Below, in pieces: positions 24,244-36,397 of a stretch of DNA of 64,000 nt. Origin of the DNA: Pyrenophora tritici-repentis (lineage: Eukaryota; Ascomycota; Dothideomycetes; Pleosporales; Pleosporaceae); the NCBI RefSeq assembly GCF_003171515.1, contig NC_089395.1, forward strand, positions 806,001 through 870,000. The letters run 5' to 3'. How positions within the stretch are numbered: the stretch's first letter is position 1; each line of letters begins with the position of its first letter. The notes beneath the pieces were generated by a model. It did no database searches. It saw only the letters and a list, made by a program, of their open reading frames with translations, and was not told the DNA's origin. Both the position numbers and the translations under genes were made by a program.

Positions 24244-25085
24244 ACGGCAAACCACAACAATCACACAACATATCAATAGGAGCATACAGACGAGAACCTC
24301 CTATCTCTCAGCGATAATCGAATTTCAGCGCCGGGGTTTTTTCTATTTGGTTTTTCCTAGTGTTACGATTTCCTATGTTCGGGTACAGCATTTGCGGATA
24401 CCAGTCAAGATTGCATTTCAGGGAGTTATGGATTAAAGAACTGGGCAACTCGCATAGAGACCCGATGAGCAAACGGTCTGCGCAGCCAGGACAAGCACGC
24501 AACGACACCTTGTACAAAGAAAAGCTCAGCTACCAAAACATATAATAGATCAAAACAAACATTTTCAGCCCCTTGACCGTTCCTGCCGATCCATGTTGCA
24601 TGTTCCGAGGTAGAGCCTGGGAGCCGCAAACAAACCTCACGCCGACTGCAGCCCAGAGTTTAGCCTTTACACCGACGGCCGATAAGCACTTTCGCAACAG
24701 CCGCGGCCATCGCGAGAAAAAGAGGACCACAGCCCAAATGCCCACGCAAAGAATTCGTATCAAAGCATGCCCCCATCCGGATAAACATTAGATCAATCGT
24801 CGATGTCGATAGCCAACACCAACAAACCTGCACATGCACCATGCATATGCCCACCCCACTCCAATCCTGCACAACAAAAATCCTCTCCGGCATTACTAGC
24901 AAACAACCAGGGCTCTGCAGCCGACCCATGACGCAATGACATCAGCGCGCATGCCCATCCCTCGGGATCTGCCGCCACAGTTGCTAGATATGACCTTCAT
25001 GCGTCAACGCGCCATCATCTATCCGCACCATCACACCTCACAACATGTCGCCGCTAAACGTTCTGGACTGCTGCATATCACGAGC

Positions 25086-25107
25086 CACACACACACACAC
25101 ACACACA
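25086..25107 (+). repeat. (CA)11 microsatellite
   Basis: Eleven uninterrupted CA dinucleotides in intergenic DNA. Confidence 0.95.
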
Positions 25108-26037
25108 GTGCCGCGCCAGGGGGTACAGCTGCCTTCTAAGCTCCTTCACTTGGGCCTTGGCCGTCCTTGGCGGGCGCAGGTGGCTGTGCCGGCGAACCGT
25201 AGTGTGTATTGTGGGCGTAACCTTTTACCTGCCTTTGTTGGGTTGGTCGTGTAGCCGGTGTGTCCGGGTTGCGGCTTGGGAGGGAAGGTGGGTTCGCTGT
25301 TGTTCATGCGTTGGCCGTGACAAGACGGAATTATTCTTCACTCGGCACTCGTTTTCTGGGCAGCCAGCAACCAGCGCAAAAAAGGTAGGTTCAGGTAGTT
25401 TGATCATGGTGCAGGGATGCATAGGGGGTTGGGGCTGATAGGGCCTCGATCTTGACGTGCCTGTACGCTTTTGGACCCTGGGATTGTCGTGGGGGGTTGT
25501 GACTACCTGTGTATCTTCAGTTGCCTTGGCTTGTGGTATGCTTTTTATCTTGTTTCTCGCTTCGCGCATCAAGTCTATGCCTCTTTTTTTCATGCAGCTG
25601 AGGTTCGGTTTCTCGCTTGTCTTACTCTCCGTCTTACATGCTTCCGTAGTCGAGATTTGAACTTGAGCTGACCCTGGCGACGTGGAGCATGGTAATTTGA
25701 AAATTATCGTGTGTTGCACATCGAGTTGCAATATTTTGGAACTTTCCGTTTGGCTGTACCCACCTTCACCGGGAGAACTAGCGGATAATGGAATAGGTCC
25801 TTTTGGCCTCTTCCTTGCATGTAAGCACGTTAGCGCTGAGTAAAGTAGGTATGCCTGCGGTGTTTTAGTAACAGATAATCTACCATGTCCAACAGCCGCT
25901 AAGGAACAGTTTCCCTCGGTGTATTAGAGTGACGTCGTACGTACGCTTTCGCGTCGGTAGCGATCGTAATGTGGAGGGTGGGTGGGTCAGCGAAGAAGAG
26001 AAGACATCGGTCGCAGGGTAGGAGCGGTGTAAAATTC

Positions 26038-26055
26038 AGGTAGTTATAACTACCT
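26038..26055. repeat. Perfect 18-bp palindrome
   Basis: AGGTAGTTATAACTACCT reads the same on both strands with no spacer. It lies in intergenic DNA about 1.2 kb before the MBOAT gene. It could be a dimeric protein-binding site; no function is known. Confidence 0.8.
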
Positions 26056-27289
26056 AATTTTCCGATTAACGGTTATCGTGTAACTACACACTAGCGTACT
26101 AGCCTCAGGTACGAATCCCGTCGTGAAACGACTTCATGTACCCCACAACGCCCAAGTAGATCTTCCCCGCAAGTATAAGCGGAAGCCATCGTGCATCGAC
26201 GAGCCCTTCGCTTATCCGCGATTGGCAGGTAAAACGATTGTGGTTACTGCTTGTAAGAAGAAAGACGTAATCGGAAGAGTAAGGTGGTACGTGGAAGGTG
26301 TCACGAGGATGTTGTGGAGTATGGGTAAGTATAGCGATGTACATCGAGATAGTCCCTTTGGGGAATACAACAGTTTGCATGCGAGATATTATGAGAATAT
26401 TTCGGTTTGAAATAAACGCAGGCGTGGCAGTAGGTATGGTAGTGATAGTCACTTCCGATAAGAGATGCACACAGTGTGTCTGGCAAAGATGTCGAAACTT
26501 TTGTCCTTATACTGACCCATGGGACTTGAGAACCGACCCGATTTTCTGAACACAGTATACTTTGGATTACCAGAATGAAAAAGATACTTGGGCTTTACAA
26601 TGGAATGCTTACCATCGCTCTATTACTTGCTGTACTTAGTCTACTTAATCGGTCAGTACTCTGATTACTTCCCGCCTGATTGTTTTCTCAATTTTAACTC
26701 GGCCACGCCTACTTGAAGCGACTTTGGCTAGAATCGTCAAAGAAATGGCCGCTCTACCCAGCGGTTAAGAGTCGTCATGAACTTAGACCCTGAAACCACA
26801 CATTTAGAAGCGGCGAGTGCGAAAATATGTGAATATTGCTAGGGATGAAACACTTGTTTGGTTGAAATGCGCTTGTCAAGTGTGAGGAACGAGCAGTGAA
26901 TCAGTGAATGCGCCTGCATCGCCTCACCAGATGTGACGGAAAACTCAAGCAAAAAGGGCACGCGCGCACGCGCAATCATAGTAATGATGCAACTAATATT
27001 TCCTCTCACATAAAATTGCTCATTCGCCACCCAGTAATACTCTACCACAGCTCAACATCACCCTGAATCTCCAGCGCCGTGTATTGGACGAACCACACTT
27101 ACAATCCCCACTTGGAAACTTTCGCCAACTATGGTTCACGATAATGAATCCTAAACCCTCACATCCCAGAAATTCTATTTAAATCAATTCATCGTTTCAA
27201 ACACAACATCACACAAGATATTTCACTTCTTCGCATTAATAGTTAGCAATACCTGGCCATATTTGACACTACAACACAAAACAATCAAT

Positions 27290-28666
27290 ATGCCAGGCGA
27301 ATACGCACATGACGACTGGACCTGGACTTGGTCCATATTCCCCCTTTCCTGCCTCCTTGCCGCCTTGACATTGGCCACCTTCGTCCTCGCATTCCCACCA
27401 AGCAAGAGCATCTACCGCAAGGTATGGATGTGCATCATCGCCATACCAGTATGGTACGCATTTCGATACTGTGACCACGTCTCGCACGACTACCTCATCA
27501 ACGACACATTTGCACGGACCTGCATCATCTGGCTCTCGCACGCGAGTTACGAAATCTGCGTGCTGGAGTTCAAGCCACTCTTGAATCGCGAAGAGTGGGG
27601 GCGACGAAGCAGTGGCCTGCTGAAGCGAACAGAAGTGAAAGAGAGGTTCTATCAGGCTCGCAAGGTCCTGTGTGATCGCAATCATGTGCAGGTTGCTCAG
27701 AACAAGGGCCAGTACTTGCCTGTAGCGTCGGATCCCTTCAACGGCGACATGAAGTACACGATCACTGACAAGAAAACCGATGAGCACGTCGGAACTGCCA
27801 CACGCATCTCACATGGTGTGCCCATCCCGGAAGGCCATAGCCATGGATACACGCGCTGGAAGCTTGTGCGCTATCACATCGTCAAATGGCTCGTCTTGCG
27901 TGTTATTCAGCTTGCCCTCGCGAAATACGAATCGACATGGTCCCCTATGATACTATACCAAGACACTAACCACACATTCTCGCCCACCGTCAAGATGCTG
28001 TACCAGATTTACTGCAACTTCGAGGATACGATTGACTGGTGCTTCGGAAGTATCATGTTATACGACTCCTGGCACAGCGTCTTCGCCATCTTGTTCCTCG
28101 TCACCTATCTTGACGAGCCCCAGGAATGGTCTCTGTCTCTCTTCGGCAACATCAAGAATGCGTGGTCGGTGAGGAGCTATTGGAGCCGCCACTGGCACAA
28201 TTTCATCTACCACTCCTTCAACGGCCACATCAAATGCGTCACGCGAGGCTGGCTGGCCATGAAGCGCGGAACACTCTCAACCCGCCTGACTGAGAATACA
28301 GCCGTCTTCTTCTTATCCGGGCTTATGCACACGGCCGTCCGCTGGCAAATGGCTCCTTGGGCCGATATCTGGGCCATCACATTCTGGTACGTGGCCCAGA
28401 TGGTACCCATCATCACCGAGACTGCTTTTGTACCTTTGTACCGGAGCGTGAGAGTATACGCGGCGAAGCGATGGCAGTTCAAAGAGGATGCAGAGTGGGT
28501 GGTCCGCATGGAATATGCGGCTGGCTACTTTTGGGTCGCAATTTGGTTTGGGTGGTCTATTCCAATGTATTACCATGTACGGGATCAGCGGACAGACATC
28601 TTGATCGAGAGACTCCGACTCGAATACCTGCAAGTGGCGCTGGCAAAGGGCAATAGGACTGAGTAG
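27290..28666 (+). CDS. Wax-synthase-like MBOAT acyltransferase
   Basis: Single-exon gene for a 458-residue polytopic membrane protein of the fungal wax-synthase-domain group. Relatives include O-acetyltransferases of secondary metabolism. An N-terminal hydrophobic region (LSCLLAALTLATFVLAF) is followed by a soluble loop and a helical segment (IVKWLVLRVIQLALAKY). The conserved core has SRHWHNFIYHSFNGHI and then FFLSGLMHTAVRW, whose His is the likely catalytic residue. Three more hydrophobic stretches close the protein. The ATG at 27290 is the first in frame. No polyketide or terpene synthase is adjacent, so a role in a cluster is not supported. It converges on the dehydrogenase gene. Confidence 0.85.
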   Translation: MPGEYAHDDWTWTWSIFPLSCLLAALTLATFVLAFPPSKSIYRKVWMCIIAIPVWYAFRYCDHVSHDYLINDTFARTCIIWLSHASYEICVLEFKPLLNREEWGRRSSGLLKRTEVKERFYQARKVLCDRNHVQVAQNKGQYLPVASDPFNGDMKYTITDKKTDEHVGTATRISHGVPIPEGHSHGYTRWKLVRYHIVKWLVLRVIQLALAKYESTWSPMILYQDTNHTFSPTVKMLYQIYCNFEDTIDWCFGSIMLYDSWHSVFAILFLVTYLDEPQEWSLSLFGNIKNAWSVRSYWSRHWHNFIYHSFNGHIKCVTRGWLAMKRGTLSTRLTENTAVFFLSGLMHTAVRWQMAPWADIWAITFWYVAQMVPIITETAFVPLYRSVRVYAAKRWQFKEDAEWVVRMEYAAGYFWVAIWFGWSIPMYYHVRDQRTDILIERLRLEYLQVALAKGNRTE

Positions 28667-29408
28667 GAGCTAGGCGGTGGGGTTGTTTTTATAGACGCAG
28701 CATGAACGTTGGGGTAGGCAACATGGAGTATGGCGTCTTTTCATACACGGCGTAATACCATGGGGGTTGAGAAAGTAAAAGTAGTATGCCCCACAACTTA
28801 TATTTGCACTTGAATCTTATATAGGCGGAGAATTGATTTGGTGTGATTTCCTAGTTGTTTTTCGGATGTTGGTTTCCGGCATGTATCTGTGCTTCAATTT
28901 GCCATGAAATTTGCATGGAGTTGATGACACGCCCTCATTTGAACCGTCTTGGTCGATACATATTTTAAACCTATCTATTTTGTGGCACCAAAGTGATCGC
29001 TTAGTACTGTACCACGGGAATGCTTCCTAAAGAGTTATACATGTCACCAGATCACTATGCAAAAGAAACAAAACCCGTCGCCATGGTACGCAGTGCAGTG
29101 TCGATTCGGTCGGAGGACGTTTCCGTTCAATCTTACCCAGCATGGCATCATTTAACGTATGCAAGTGCCAAAGCTCAGACGCGTGTGCTAAAGCCATACT
29201 GGGAAATTGATATGATGAGCATGGACCGTTACGTTGACGCAACCTCTATCAGTGCGTGAAGTGGAACACACAAGATCACCACGTATCTATCTCCACACAC
29301 TGCAGCACGTCGAAATAAGACAATCATAAATCATAATTGGGTATTGAATTATCGTTCTTCATCTTTACATTACACTGTAATTATTTCATCTCGTCATGAG
29401 TCGACAGC
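28667..29408. other. Convergent 3' intergenic region
   Basis: 742 bp of AT-rich sequence between convergent genes, with no supported gene. Confidence 0.5.
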
Positions 29409-30794
29409 TTAGTACCTGGTCAACTTGGGGCTGCCCTCGGACGCCGGGAAACTCCACTTTGTCTCCACAAACACCTTTTGCATGCCATCCTCCTTCTTCT
29501 CAAACTTGTAGTAGACCTTGTCAAGGTCCTCGAGACGGACACGGTGGGTGACCATCTTTGATGGGTCAATGCGCTTCTCTTGGATCATCTGGAGGAGAGA
29601 CTCCCAGTACATGTGTACGGGGGCCTGTCCATTGCCGATGAGACGGATACCGCGCTCCATGAGAGAACCAATGTTGAAGTGGTTGGTGAAGCCAACGTAG
29701 ACACCGGTGATACCGCAGCGGCCCATGTTTCGTGTGCTAGTGATCATCTCGTTGATGAGCTCGCTGGTGTCGGTCTCGAGACCAAGCATCATCTCGAAGT
29801 AGTGTGCCCAGCCCTTTGCGTACTCGCCGGCAGCGCACTCAATGCTGACGTCGGGGCCGCGGTTGTTGCACATCTCCTTGAGCTTGCTAGTGACCGATTC
29901 GCCCTTGCCAAGTGCAGAGAAGTCGATGGTGTCGATGTTGGGGTATCTGGCCTTGACGAAGTCTAGGCGCCAGTTTTGGTCAATCATGATGACTCTTGAT
30001 GCGCCGTTCATGAGAGAGAAGTCTGCGGCCATTTGTCCGATGGGACCAGCTCCCCAGATGGCTACGACATCACCCTTCTTGACACCAGTGTCAACAACGG
30101 CGTGCCATGATGTAGCCAATACGTCGGACAGGAAGAGACCTTGCTCATCTGGGACATCATCGGGAAGGGCGAGCAGGTTCACGTCGCCGTAGGCAACACG
30201 AGTGTATTCTGCCTGGCCTCCCGCGAAACCACCAGTGAAGTGGGAGTATCCGAACATGCCTGCTGTTCGGCCGCCGTACATTGCGTTCTCGATGGTATTG
30301 GAGTTTGTCTTTTCGCATTGCGAGGACAGCTTCTGCTTGCAGTAGTAGCAGTCACCGCAGGCAATCTGGAAGGACGCAACAACTCGCTGGCTATAACTTG
30401 TTAGCATTGTTCATATAGAGAATACCAAGTTAACATACCCCTTCTTGAACTTTGTGACTGCTGATCCGCACTCGTCTACAACACCACAGAACTCGTGTCC
30501 GAGAATGTCGCCCTTCTGCATCTCCACGACGGCGCCGTGAAGCAAGTGTAGGTCAGATCCACAGACTGTGGATCCGGTGATTTTGACAATGACATCGCGA
30601 GGCTCGATAACCTTGGGTTTTGGTGTGTCGATTATCCGGACATCGTTCTTGCCATACCACGCAAGAGCCTTCATAGACTCTGAGTTGTCGGCGGTGCTGG
30701 GGTCGTTGCCAGGGTTGGTGACATTCTGTGCGGTGGTGGCATTGTCACCATGTCCAACGGCCTTTTCGACCTGCATGGCTGCTTGGGACATCAT
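29409..30794 (-). CDS. Zinc-dependent alcohol dehydrogenase (MDR, formaldehyde-dehydrogenase-like)
   Basis: Medium-chain dehydrogenase of 445 residues. Exons 30794-30439 and 30390-29409 are separated by a 48-nt intron. Catalytic zinc ligands are visible as Cys78 in STVCGSDLH and His100-Glu101 in ILGHEFCG. The structural zinc site is CGDCYYCKQKLSSQC. The Rossmann motif is WGAGPIGQMA. The layout resembles the glutathione-independent formaldehyde dehydrogenase/threonine-dehydrogenase-like branch, but the substrate is not determined. An extra N-terminal tail of about 40 residues, Asn/Thr-rich, precedes the catalytic domain and is not a clear mitochondrial signal. Two ATGs are adjacent at the start (30794 and 30791). 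Confidence 0.92.
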
Positions 30795-32059
30795 CTTGGG
30801 CGGCTTTTGTGTGGGAAACTGTAAATCTAAGGGTATGGAGTTTTCAAGGAGGAGATTGAGATTGTAGAAGAGTTTGTAGGAAAGCTGAATTGGCGCTCCT
30901 ATATAACACACGAAGTGCGCCTAGAGAAGACTTCTCACAAAGACATATCAATGACATATTGCCACAAGTGACGTTAAACCTGCAGTCTCCAGCCAACAAC
31001 TACCGCGAACCACCAGATAATCTGCCCCTTGTACATGCGCCTGGAGGGGCTAGCTGAACGTCATCATCTGCTGGGGAGGGGTACAAGTCCGCTACGCGAG
31101 CTGAAACATGCAAATGTGGCACTGCCATGTGCTCGTTCAGATCGACGTTGGCGATGGGAATTTTAGAAAGGCGTCATGGCGATGTCATGGCGGGGCAGGC
31201 CGTTCACCGTTGGAGCTAGACAAGGGAGCTTTGGCCAGAACACCGAGCAATGTCGGGACGGCATCTTCGGCATATAGCAGTGCTATACCTAGGTAGTTTT
31301 GTCTATATGTAAGCCTTCGGTCAGCTCGACGTTATGTTATGATGTTGTCAAGCTGAATGAGTCGTGGGTTGCACAGTGATCAGGATGCGAAGTCTGTGCT
31401 CGGGAGAAAAGGAGGGCGTCAAGATCGAGGTGGAAAATGAGGAGTTTGAGCAGACGGCAGTGCAGAGACTTGTATACTCCAGACTGAGGACCATGATGGT
31501 GGACTGCGCGAGTAGGGATGATGCTATAGGCTCGAGGTATGGAATGTCGTACAGGAGCGGGCTGGGCAACGGCCAATAATGCAGGTACACGGCTTTTCTT
31601 TCGCGTTGGGCCAAACCAAAAAAGTAAAAAGTAATAATTGGGAGCGTCCAGAGCGACAGTGGGTTTTTTATATGCGGTGCTTCGCCTGGCACATACTCGG
31701 TGGCTTTACGCGTATTTATTCGCGGGGAGAGGGTATAGTTGTCCGGGTCTGGCTCCAATGCGAACAGCGGAGGACTTATGGTGTAGCTGGACAGATACCA
31801 CGGGTTTCGCGCCTCTTAGAAACACTATATATGGCAAATCGATTGTCGCGCTGACAGTACGTGTTAGATGCGCAATGCATGATAGAGAGAAGGTAATGCT
31901 CGGTCAGCTTCACCGATATTTCGCACTGCGTCTCCACGACCGCAAAACCGCGAAGCATTCCACGCGTTACACTAGCAACGTATCTATAGCTCCTCAATAG
32001 TCACCCGCACCCATTACAACTGTAAACTAATACCCAGGTGCCTTGCCCAGGTGCGCTGC
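30795..32059. other. Intergenic region, no supported gene
   Basis: 1.3 kb containing the dehydrogenase promoter. Overlapping frames at 31337-31854 on both strands lack domains and are not called. Confidence 0.5.
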
Positions 32060-32137
32060 AGCCACCAGCATATACTTAAGCTGACCGAACCCCGTCCCCT
32101 TCGTTCGAGGGCATACTTACCTTCTTGCGACTCACTG
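32060..32137 (+). repeat. Left terminal inverted repeat of MITE-like element
   Basis: Pairs with 32451-32528; 77 of 78 positions match. Confidence 0.85.
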
Positions 32138-32450
32138 GCTCGAGCATGCGTGGTCTGCAATGGTGAGGATGAGCGGTAGCTCATCAGCCTCCAGCAGTTT
32201 AGCAAGATTGAAACAAATAGGCTCCACCTACACTGCGTTCGAAAATCTGCTGCTAAAAATCTTTTCTGTGTACTCAAAGTCAAATCTTCTTCCTCGACAC
32301 ATCGCCAGAGCAATGGAATCAATGAAAAAGTAGCCACAATGGCAGACCAGCAAAAATTGCCCCGCTGAAGCCCCCGAAGGAGATTCATGACAACACCACA
32401 CCCCGCTGTGCAATGGAGGCGACGTTGTCAGACCACTGAATGCTTGAGCT

Positions 32451-32528
32451 CAGTGAGTCGCAAGAAGGTAAGTATGCCTTCGAACGAAGGGGACGGGGTT
32501 CGGTCAGCTTAAGTATATGCTGGTGGCT
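32451..32528 (-). repeat. Right terminal inverted repeat of MITE-like element
   Basis: Inverted copy of 32060-32137. Confidence 0.85.
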
Positions 32529-32992
32529 TGGCACGCTAATGATTCACGTGACTGTAGACTGGCCCAAGTGGTCTTTGCTGGCCGCTATACGGCGGAACTT
32601 CGGGCGCTAGGTGAAGTTTCGGCGGTGTACCATGGTGAGAAGTTCTCTCACCTTGCACAACCCGAACCACATGCCAGTGACCATCTCTCCAGGGATGGGC
32701 ATGTTCTTCAGAAAGGTACGTTTGAGCATTCTATATCTTCCGCTACTTCTGCGAGCTTTATGAGCTCAGTCGCCGGGTACTATAACTCCAGCACCTGTCA
32801 CTGAGCTCTTCAAAATTCCACGAAGCACACTGCAGCCCACTTTTTCAAAATGATGATCCAAAACAACCTTAGAACCGTTGCGAATGACGCCTTCGGGCGG
32901 TTGAATTCACCATACCCTTTACTGATCGAAATTAAATTCTCGTCTTTATCAGAATATTGGACGCGACTAGTAGCTAACAAGCACAAGGAACC
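32529..32992. other. Promoter region of lysyl-tRNA synthetase gene
   Basis: 464 bp with no supported gene, between the MITE-like element and the ATG at 32993. Confidence 0.5.
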
Positions 32993-34756
32993 ATGAGCAG
33001 ACCAGCGCTGAATTTTCTTCGGCCGTACCTCCAACAGGCTAGCCGACCTCTAAGGCCAGAACATGCGCGCGCATATCTCGCTCTGCAGAAGCGTTTCACA
33101 CAAAGTGTAGCTGCTGGTGCATACACTGGCCCGTACGATGTCGAGAAACAGAAGCGACTTGAGCATCTGGAGAAGGTGAAGCCCTTGGGTAAATATCACC
33201 CAAGGCTTGTACATTCTTCAGATGTCCAAAATCTATCGGTTCGCGACTTCAACGCAAAGTACGATGGTATACAGGAGACGCAGGCGGACATCGTGTCTGT
33301 GTTCGGTAGGACACATCACCAGTGAGCATCGTTCCGATTCTGACATTGTCAGGAAGGGTGCGCTCAGTCCGGCTGCTTAGCTCCAAGTTGATGTTCCTTG
33401 ATATTGAACGCGACACACAACGGCTGCAGGCCATGGTAGAGTTGAAGAAGCTCACACCACAAAAGAACCTTGACGAGAGCTTTAAGAACTTCAAGAAGGT
33501 CGCGCGCATTGGTGATTGGATTTGTAAGGACTAGCTTTAGTAGACCTAGACATGAATGCTAACGCATCATAGCCATCAGAGGCAAACCTACAAAGACATT
33601 GACTGGACAACTCTCAATCCTTGCCCTCGACGTGCCCCAAGTACTCGCGCCCTGTCTGCATCATCTCCCGGAGAAGATCGACGATGCTGAAACGCTCGCT
33701 CGACGACCGCATATCCACGCTCTTACCAGTGACGAACCCGGCGATGTGCTCCGACTCCGGGCGCTCATATACGACTATGTGCGCACATACTTTATACAGA
33801 GTGGGTTTCTAGAGGTGGAGACTCCGACTTTCGACGTGAACGCTGGAGGCGCAATCGCGCGACCTTTCGAGACTGTCGCAAACGAGCTGTCCAACACACC
33901 AATCAGACTCAGGATAGCACCTGAGTTGAATCTGAAACGGTTGATCATTGGAGGGCAGGACAAAATTTTCGAGATTGGTCGCGTGTTCAGGAATGAAGGC
34001 GTGGATAACACACACAACCCGGAATTCTCTACGTGCGAATTTTACGAGGTCGGAGCAACACTACCCACTGTCGTCGCTAGAACGGAACAACTGGTACACG
34101 GTCTTCATACTGCAATTGAGTCACTGAGGTCAACATACTTCCCGACACTCGCAGCGCCGGAAGACATCGACTTCACACATCCTTTCGCACAACTGCCGTT
34201 TATACCTACAATTGAGAAATCCTGCGGTCGTACACTGCCAGATCTATCGTCACCGAATGCCTCCGAGGAACTTCTCCAGCTCTTCAACGAGCTTGATCTC
34301 GCGATTCCACCAAACCCAACTCTCCCACGGCTACTCGATGCGCTTGCAGAGATGTATATCGAACCTCTCTGCAAGAACCCGACCTTCATTACTCAACATC
34401 CAGAAGCCCTCTCGCCGCTGTCAAAGTCATTTGTTGACGAAGCGACTGGACAACGCGTTGCCTCGCGCGTGGAGCTTTTCATCCATGGTCGCGAGTACGT
34501 CAATGCATACGAAGAGGAGAACTCGCCATTTGAGCAGCGCAGGAAGTTTATGCAGCAGCTAGACTTTCACACTGAGGGTGGAGGAGCCATCGATGAGAGT
34601 TATCTCGAGGCACTGGAGTGGGGTATGCCACCGACGGGTGGTTGGGGCTGCGGGTTAGATCGACTTGTCATGCTGTTTGCTAGCAAGAAGCGAATCGCCG
34701 ATGTTCTACCTTTTGGAACACTTCGGAACGTTGTGAGTATCTCCAAGAAGAAGTAA
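32993..34756 (+). CDS. MSK1: Lysyl-tRNA synthetase, mitochondrial (class II)
   Basis: Charges mitochondrial tRNA-Lys. Exons 32993-33305, 33353-33523 and 33573-34756 give 555 residues, as expected for fungal mitochondrial LysRS. The basic N-terminus (LRPYLQQASRPLRPEHARAY) fits a mitochondrial presequence. The OB-fold anticodon-binding domain spans the two introns (GRVRSVRLLSSKLMFLD). The class II core has motif 1 around FLEVETPTFD, motif 2 as GRVFRNEGVDNTHNPEFSTCE and motif 3 as GWGCGLDRLVM. The aspartate and asparagine synthetases share this layout, but the motif 2-3 details and the mitochondrial leader favour LysRS. It converges on the Cys-rich gene. Confidence 0.9.
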
Positions 34757-35041
34757 AAGGCGTCAGGGACGTCTTGCCGACGAATTAATGGAAATTACGA
34801 CGAATAACATGTTGCCTCACCACATACTTGCTCGTTCTCTGTTGTCGTGAAACATTTTGATCCGTGGGTGACTTTATATTACATTACATTGAAATAAACA
34901 GAGTAATGTGAATATATTAAGCCTTTAATTTTTCTTCTCTAGACTACGTGTGCGTTTCTCAGAAGTACAGCTTACTGGTTTCTGTATTATCTCTGAAGCA
35001 GTCAAAGCTGCTGTGTATCCGTCGTATATCGCATAATATCC

Positions 35042-36397
35042 TCACTGCCAAAATTGATTCCACTCCTTCTCCAATGCAGTCATATTATCCTCTATAACAG
35101 CTGCCTGCATATTCTTTTCATTCGCCTTTGCCATATGCGCATTCGTCACACTCCAATCAATCTGCACAAGATGTCAGTTCACAACAAGATGGCTGGAAAA
35201 ACATGAACACAAACTTACCGGCGGCCCAATCCATCCCGTAGCCATCCAACTTGTACTCTGGCTCGTAGCCTGCATCTGCGCAATCCTCATCTGACTCATA
35301 TGCATATTCCCCTGCATCTTCAACTGCTGACACTCTTGCTTCATTCTCACAAGCTGCATCTTAATCTCGCGCATCCTCTCGTTCCTAGCCATGAGTTTCT
35401 GGCGAAAAGTATCGGTGTCGTTTGTACGCACTGCATCGTTGAAGTAACCCTGCAGTCGCGGAGAAAACAAATCGCACATGAAGCCGCCTTCTTTCACCCC
35501 CTCTTCCTTGATGTGGGACAGGAAAGCGGGTTTAGGTGATTCGGAGTAGAGTGGTAATATGTGTCTATGGTAGCATTCTTCGCAGGCGGTGAATTCGGGG
35601 ACGGTGGTGGGGAGACTGTATCGTTTCTCGTTGAAGACTTCTTTTCCTTTGCGGCAGATGGGTACAGGGCCCCATTTTCTGATGTATTCGACTAGAGGGC
35701 CGAGATCACGGGTTTTGGTATCGAGAGTTGAGGCGGCTGTTTTGGCGATTTGGTCGAGGTATTCTAGACTACGCAGTTGGGCGTCGCCTAGGCTCATGAG
35801 ATCGCACGTTGCGAGGAGTCTTTGGCCATTTGCTACGGGGACGAAGATACGTGAGAGACAGGGGAAGATGGTGGAGACATTGGATACGCAATGGGAACAG
35901 GCCGTGAGTTCTTCCACTGGCGCGCCGCTTTGTGGGTCGCGGAGACAGTACCACGTTCGTGTTACGGCAGGTTTTCCTCCTTGCTTTACTTGAGCATCTT
36001 CGAGATTGAGATTGGGACAGATGCCGTCCTTGTCGGGTTGGATGCCTGCTACTGCTCCCAGCAAACTTAGGTCTGGCTGGCCTTGTCGGTATAGCCAAAT
36101 GTACGCTATTCTGATCCAACTCAAGGAAAAATCACACTGGCATGAAATTCCTGCCGGCTTGGCAGGGCCCACACGCATGAGGGAGCCATAGCGTGTGTTG
36201 CGGAAGGAAGTGTTGTAGCAATCGGGACAAATGTCAAAGTTTGGGATGGCCCTAGGAGATACGACTTGCAACCAATCCTTGTGTCCTTCTACGAAAGAGG
36301 ATCGTGAACATGGTTTGAGAGGAGGACAGTCCGTCGTCTGTTGGCTTGCTGAGGCTGAGGACGGGCGTGGCGGTAGTGGGGGCCGAACAAGAGGCAT
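35042..36397 (-). CDS. Conserved fungal Cys-rich protein of unknown function
   Basis: Exons 36397-35219 and 35161-35042 give 432 residues. The terminal exon (from IDWSVTNAHMAKANEK to NQFWQ) is chosen because the GTAAGT donor and CAG acceptor keep phase. Without splicing, the frame ends in an unrelated hydrophobic tail. Several Cys pairs suggest metal binding: ICPDCYNTSF, CQCDFS, ACSHCVSNVS and CEECYHRH. A Met/Gln-rich coiled coil (MREIKMQLVRMKQECQQLKMQ) precedes the end. The N-terminus is Pro/Ser-rich. The family occurs widely in filamentous ascomycetes, but its function is not known to me. The first in-frame ATG is at 36397; an upstream exon is possible. Confidence 0.75.

Larger units (their letters stand above)
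24244..27289. other. Long intergenic region, no supported gene
   Basis: 3 kb without a recognisable gene. It holds a (CA)11 microsatellite and a perfect 18-bp palindrome, both listed separately. The remaining frames are short and lie on both strands. Confidence 0.5.
32060..32528. mobile_element. MITE-like foldback element with 78-bp terminal inverted repeats
   Basis: 469-bp element whose ends, 32060-32137 and 32451-32528, are inverted copies of each other with one mismatch in 78 bp. The similarity continues inward in weaker form for about 25 more bases. The interior has no open frame of note, so it is non-autonomous. No clean target-site duplication could be identified at these boundaries. 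It sits about 460 bp before the lysyl-tRNA synthetase start. Confidence 0.8.

Noticed and set aside
31337..31854. Overlapping frames of 70-136 codons on both strands
   Set aside because: Mutually overlapping, no domain, no splice-supported extension.
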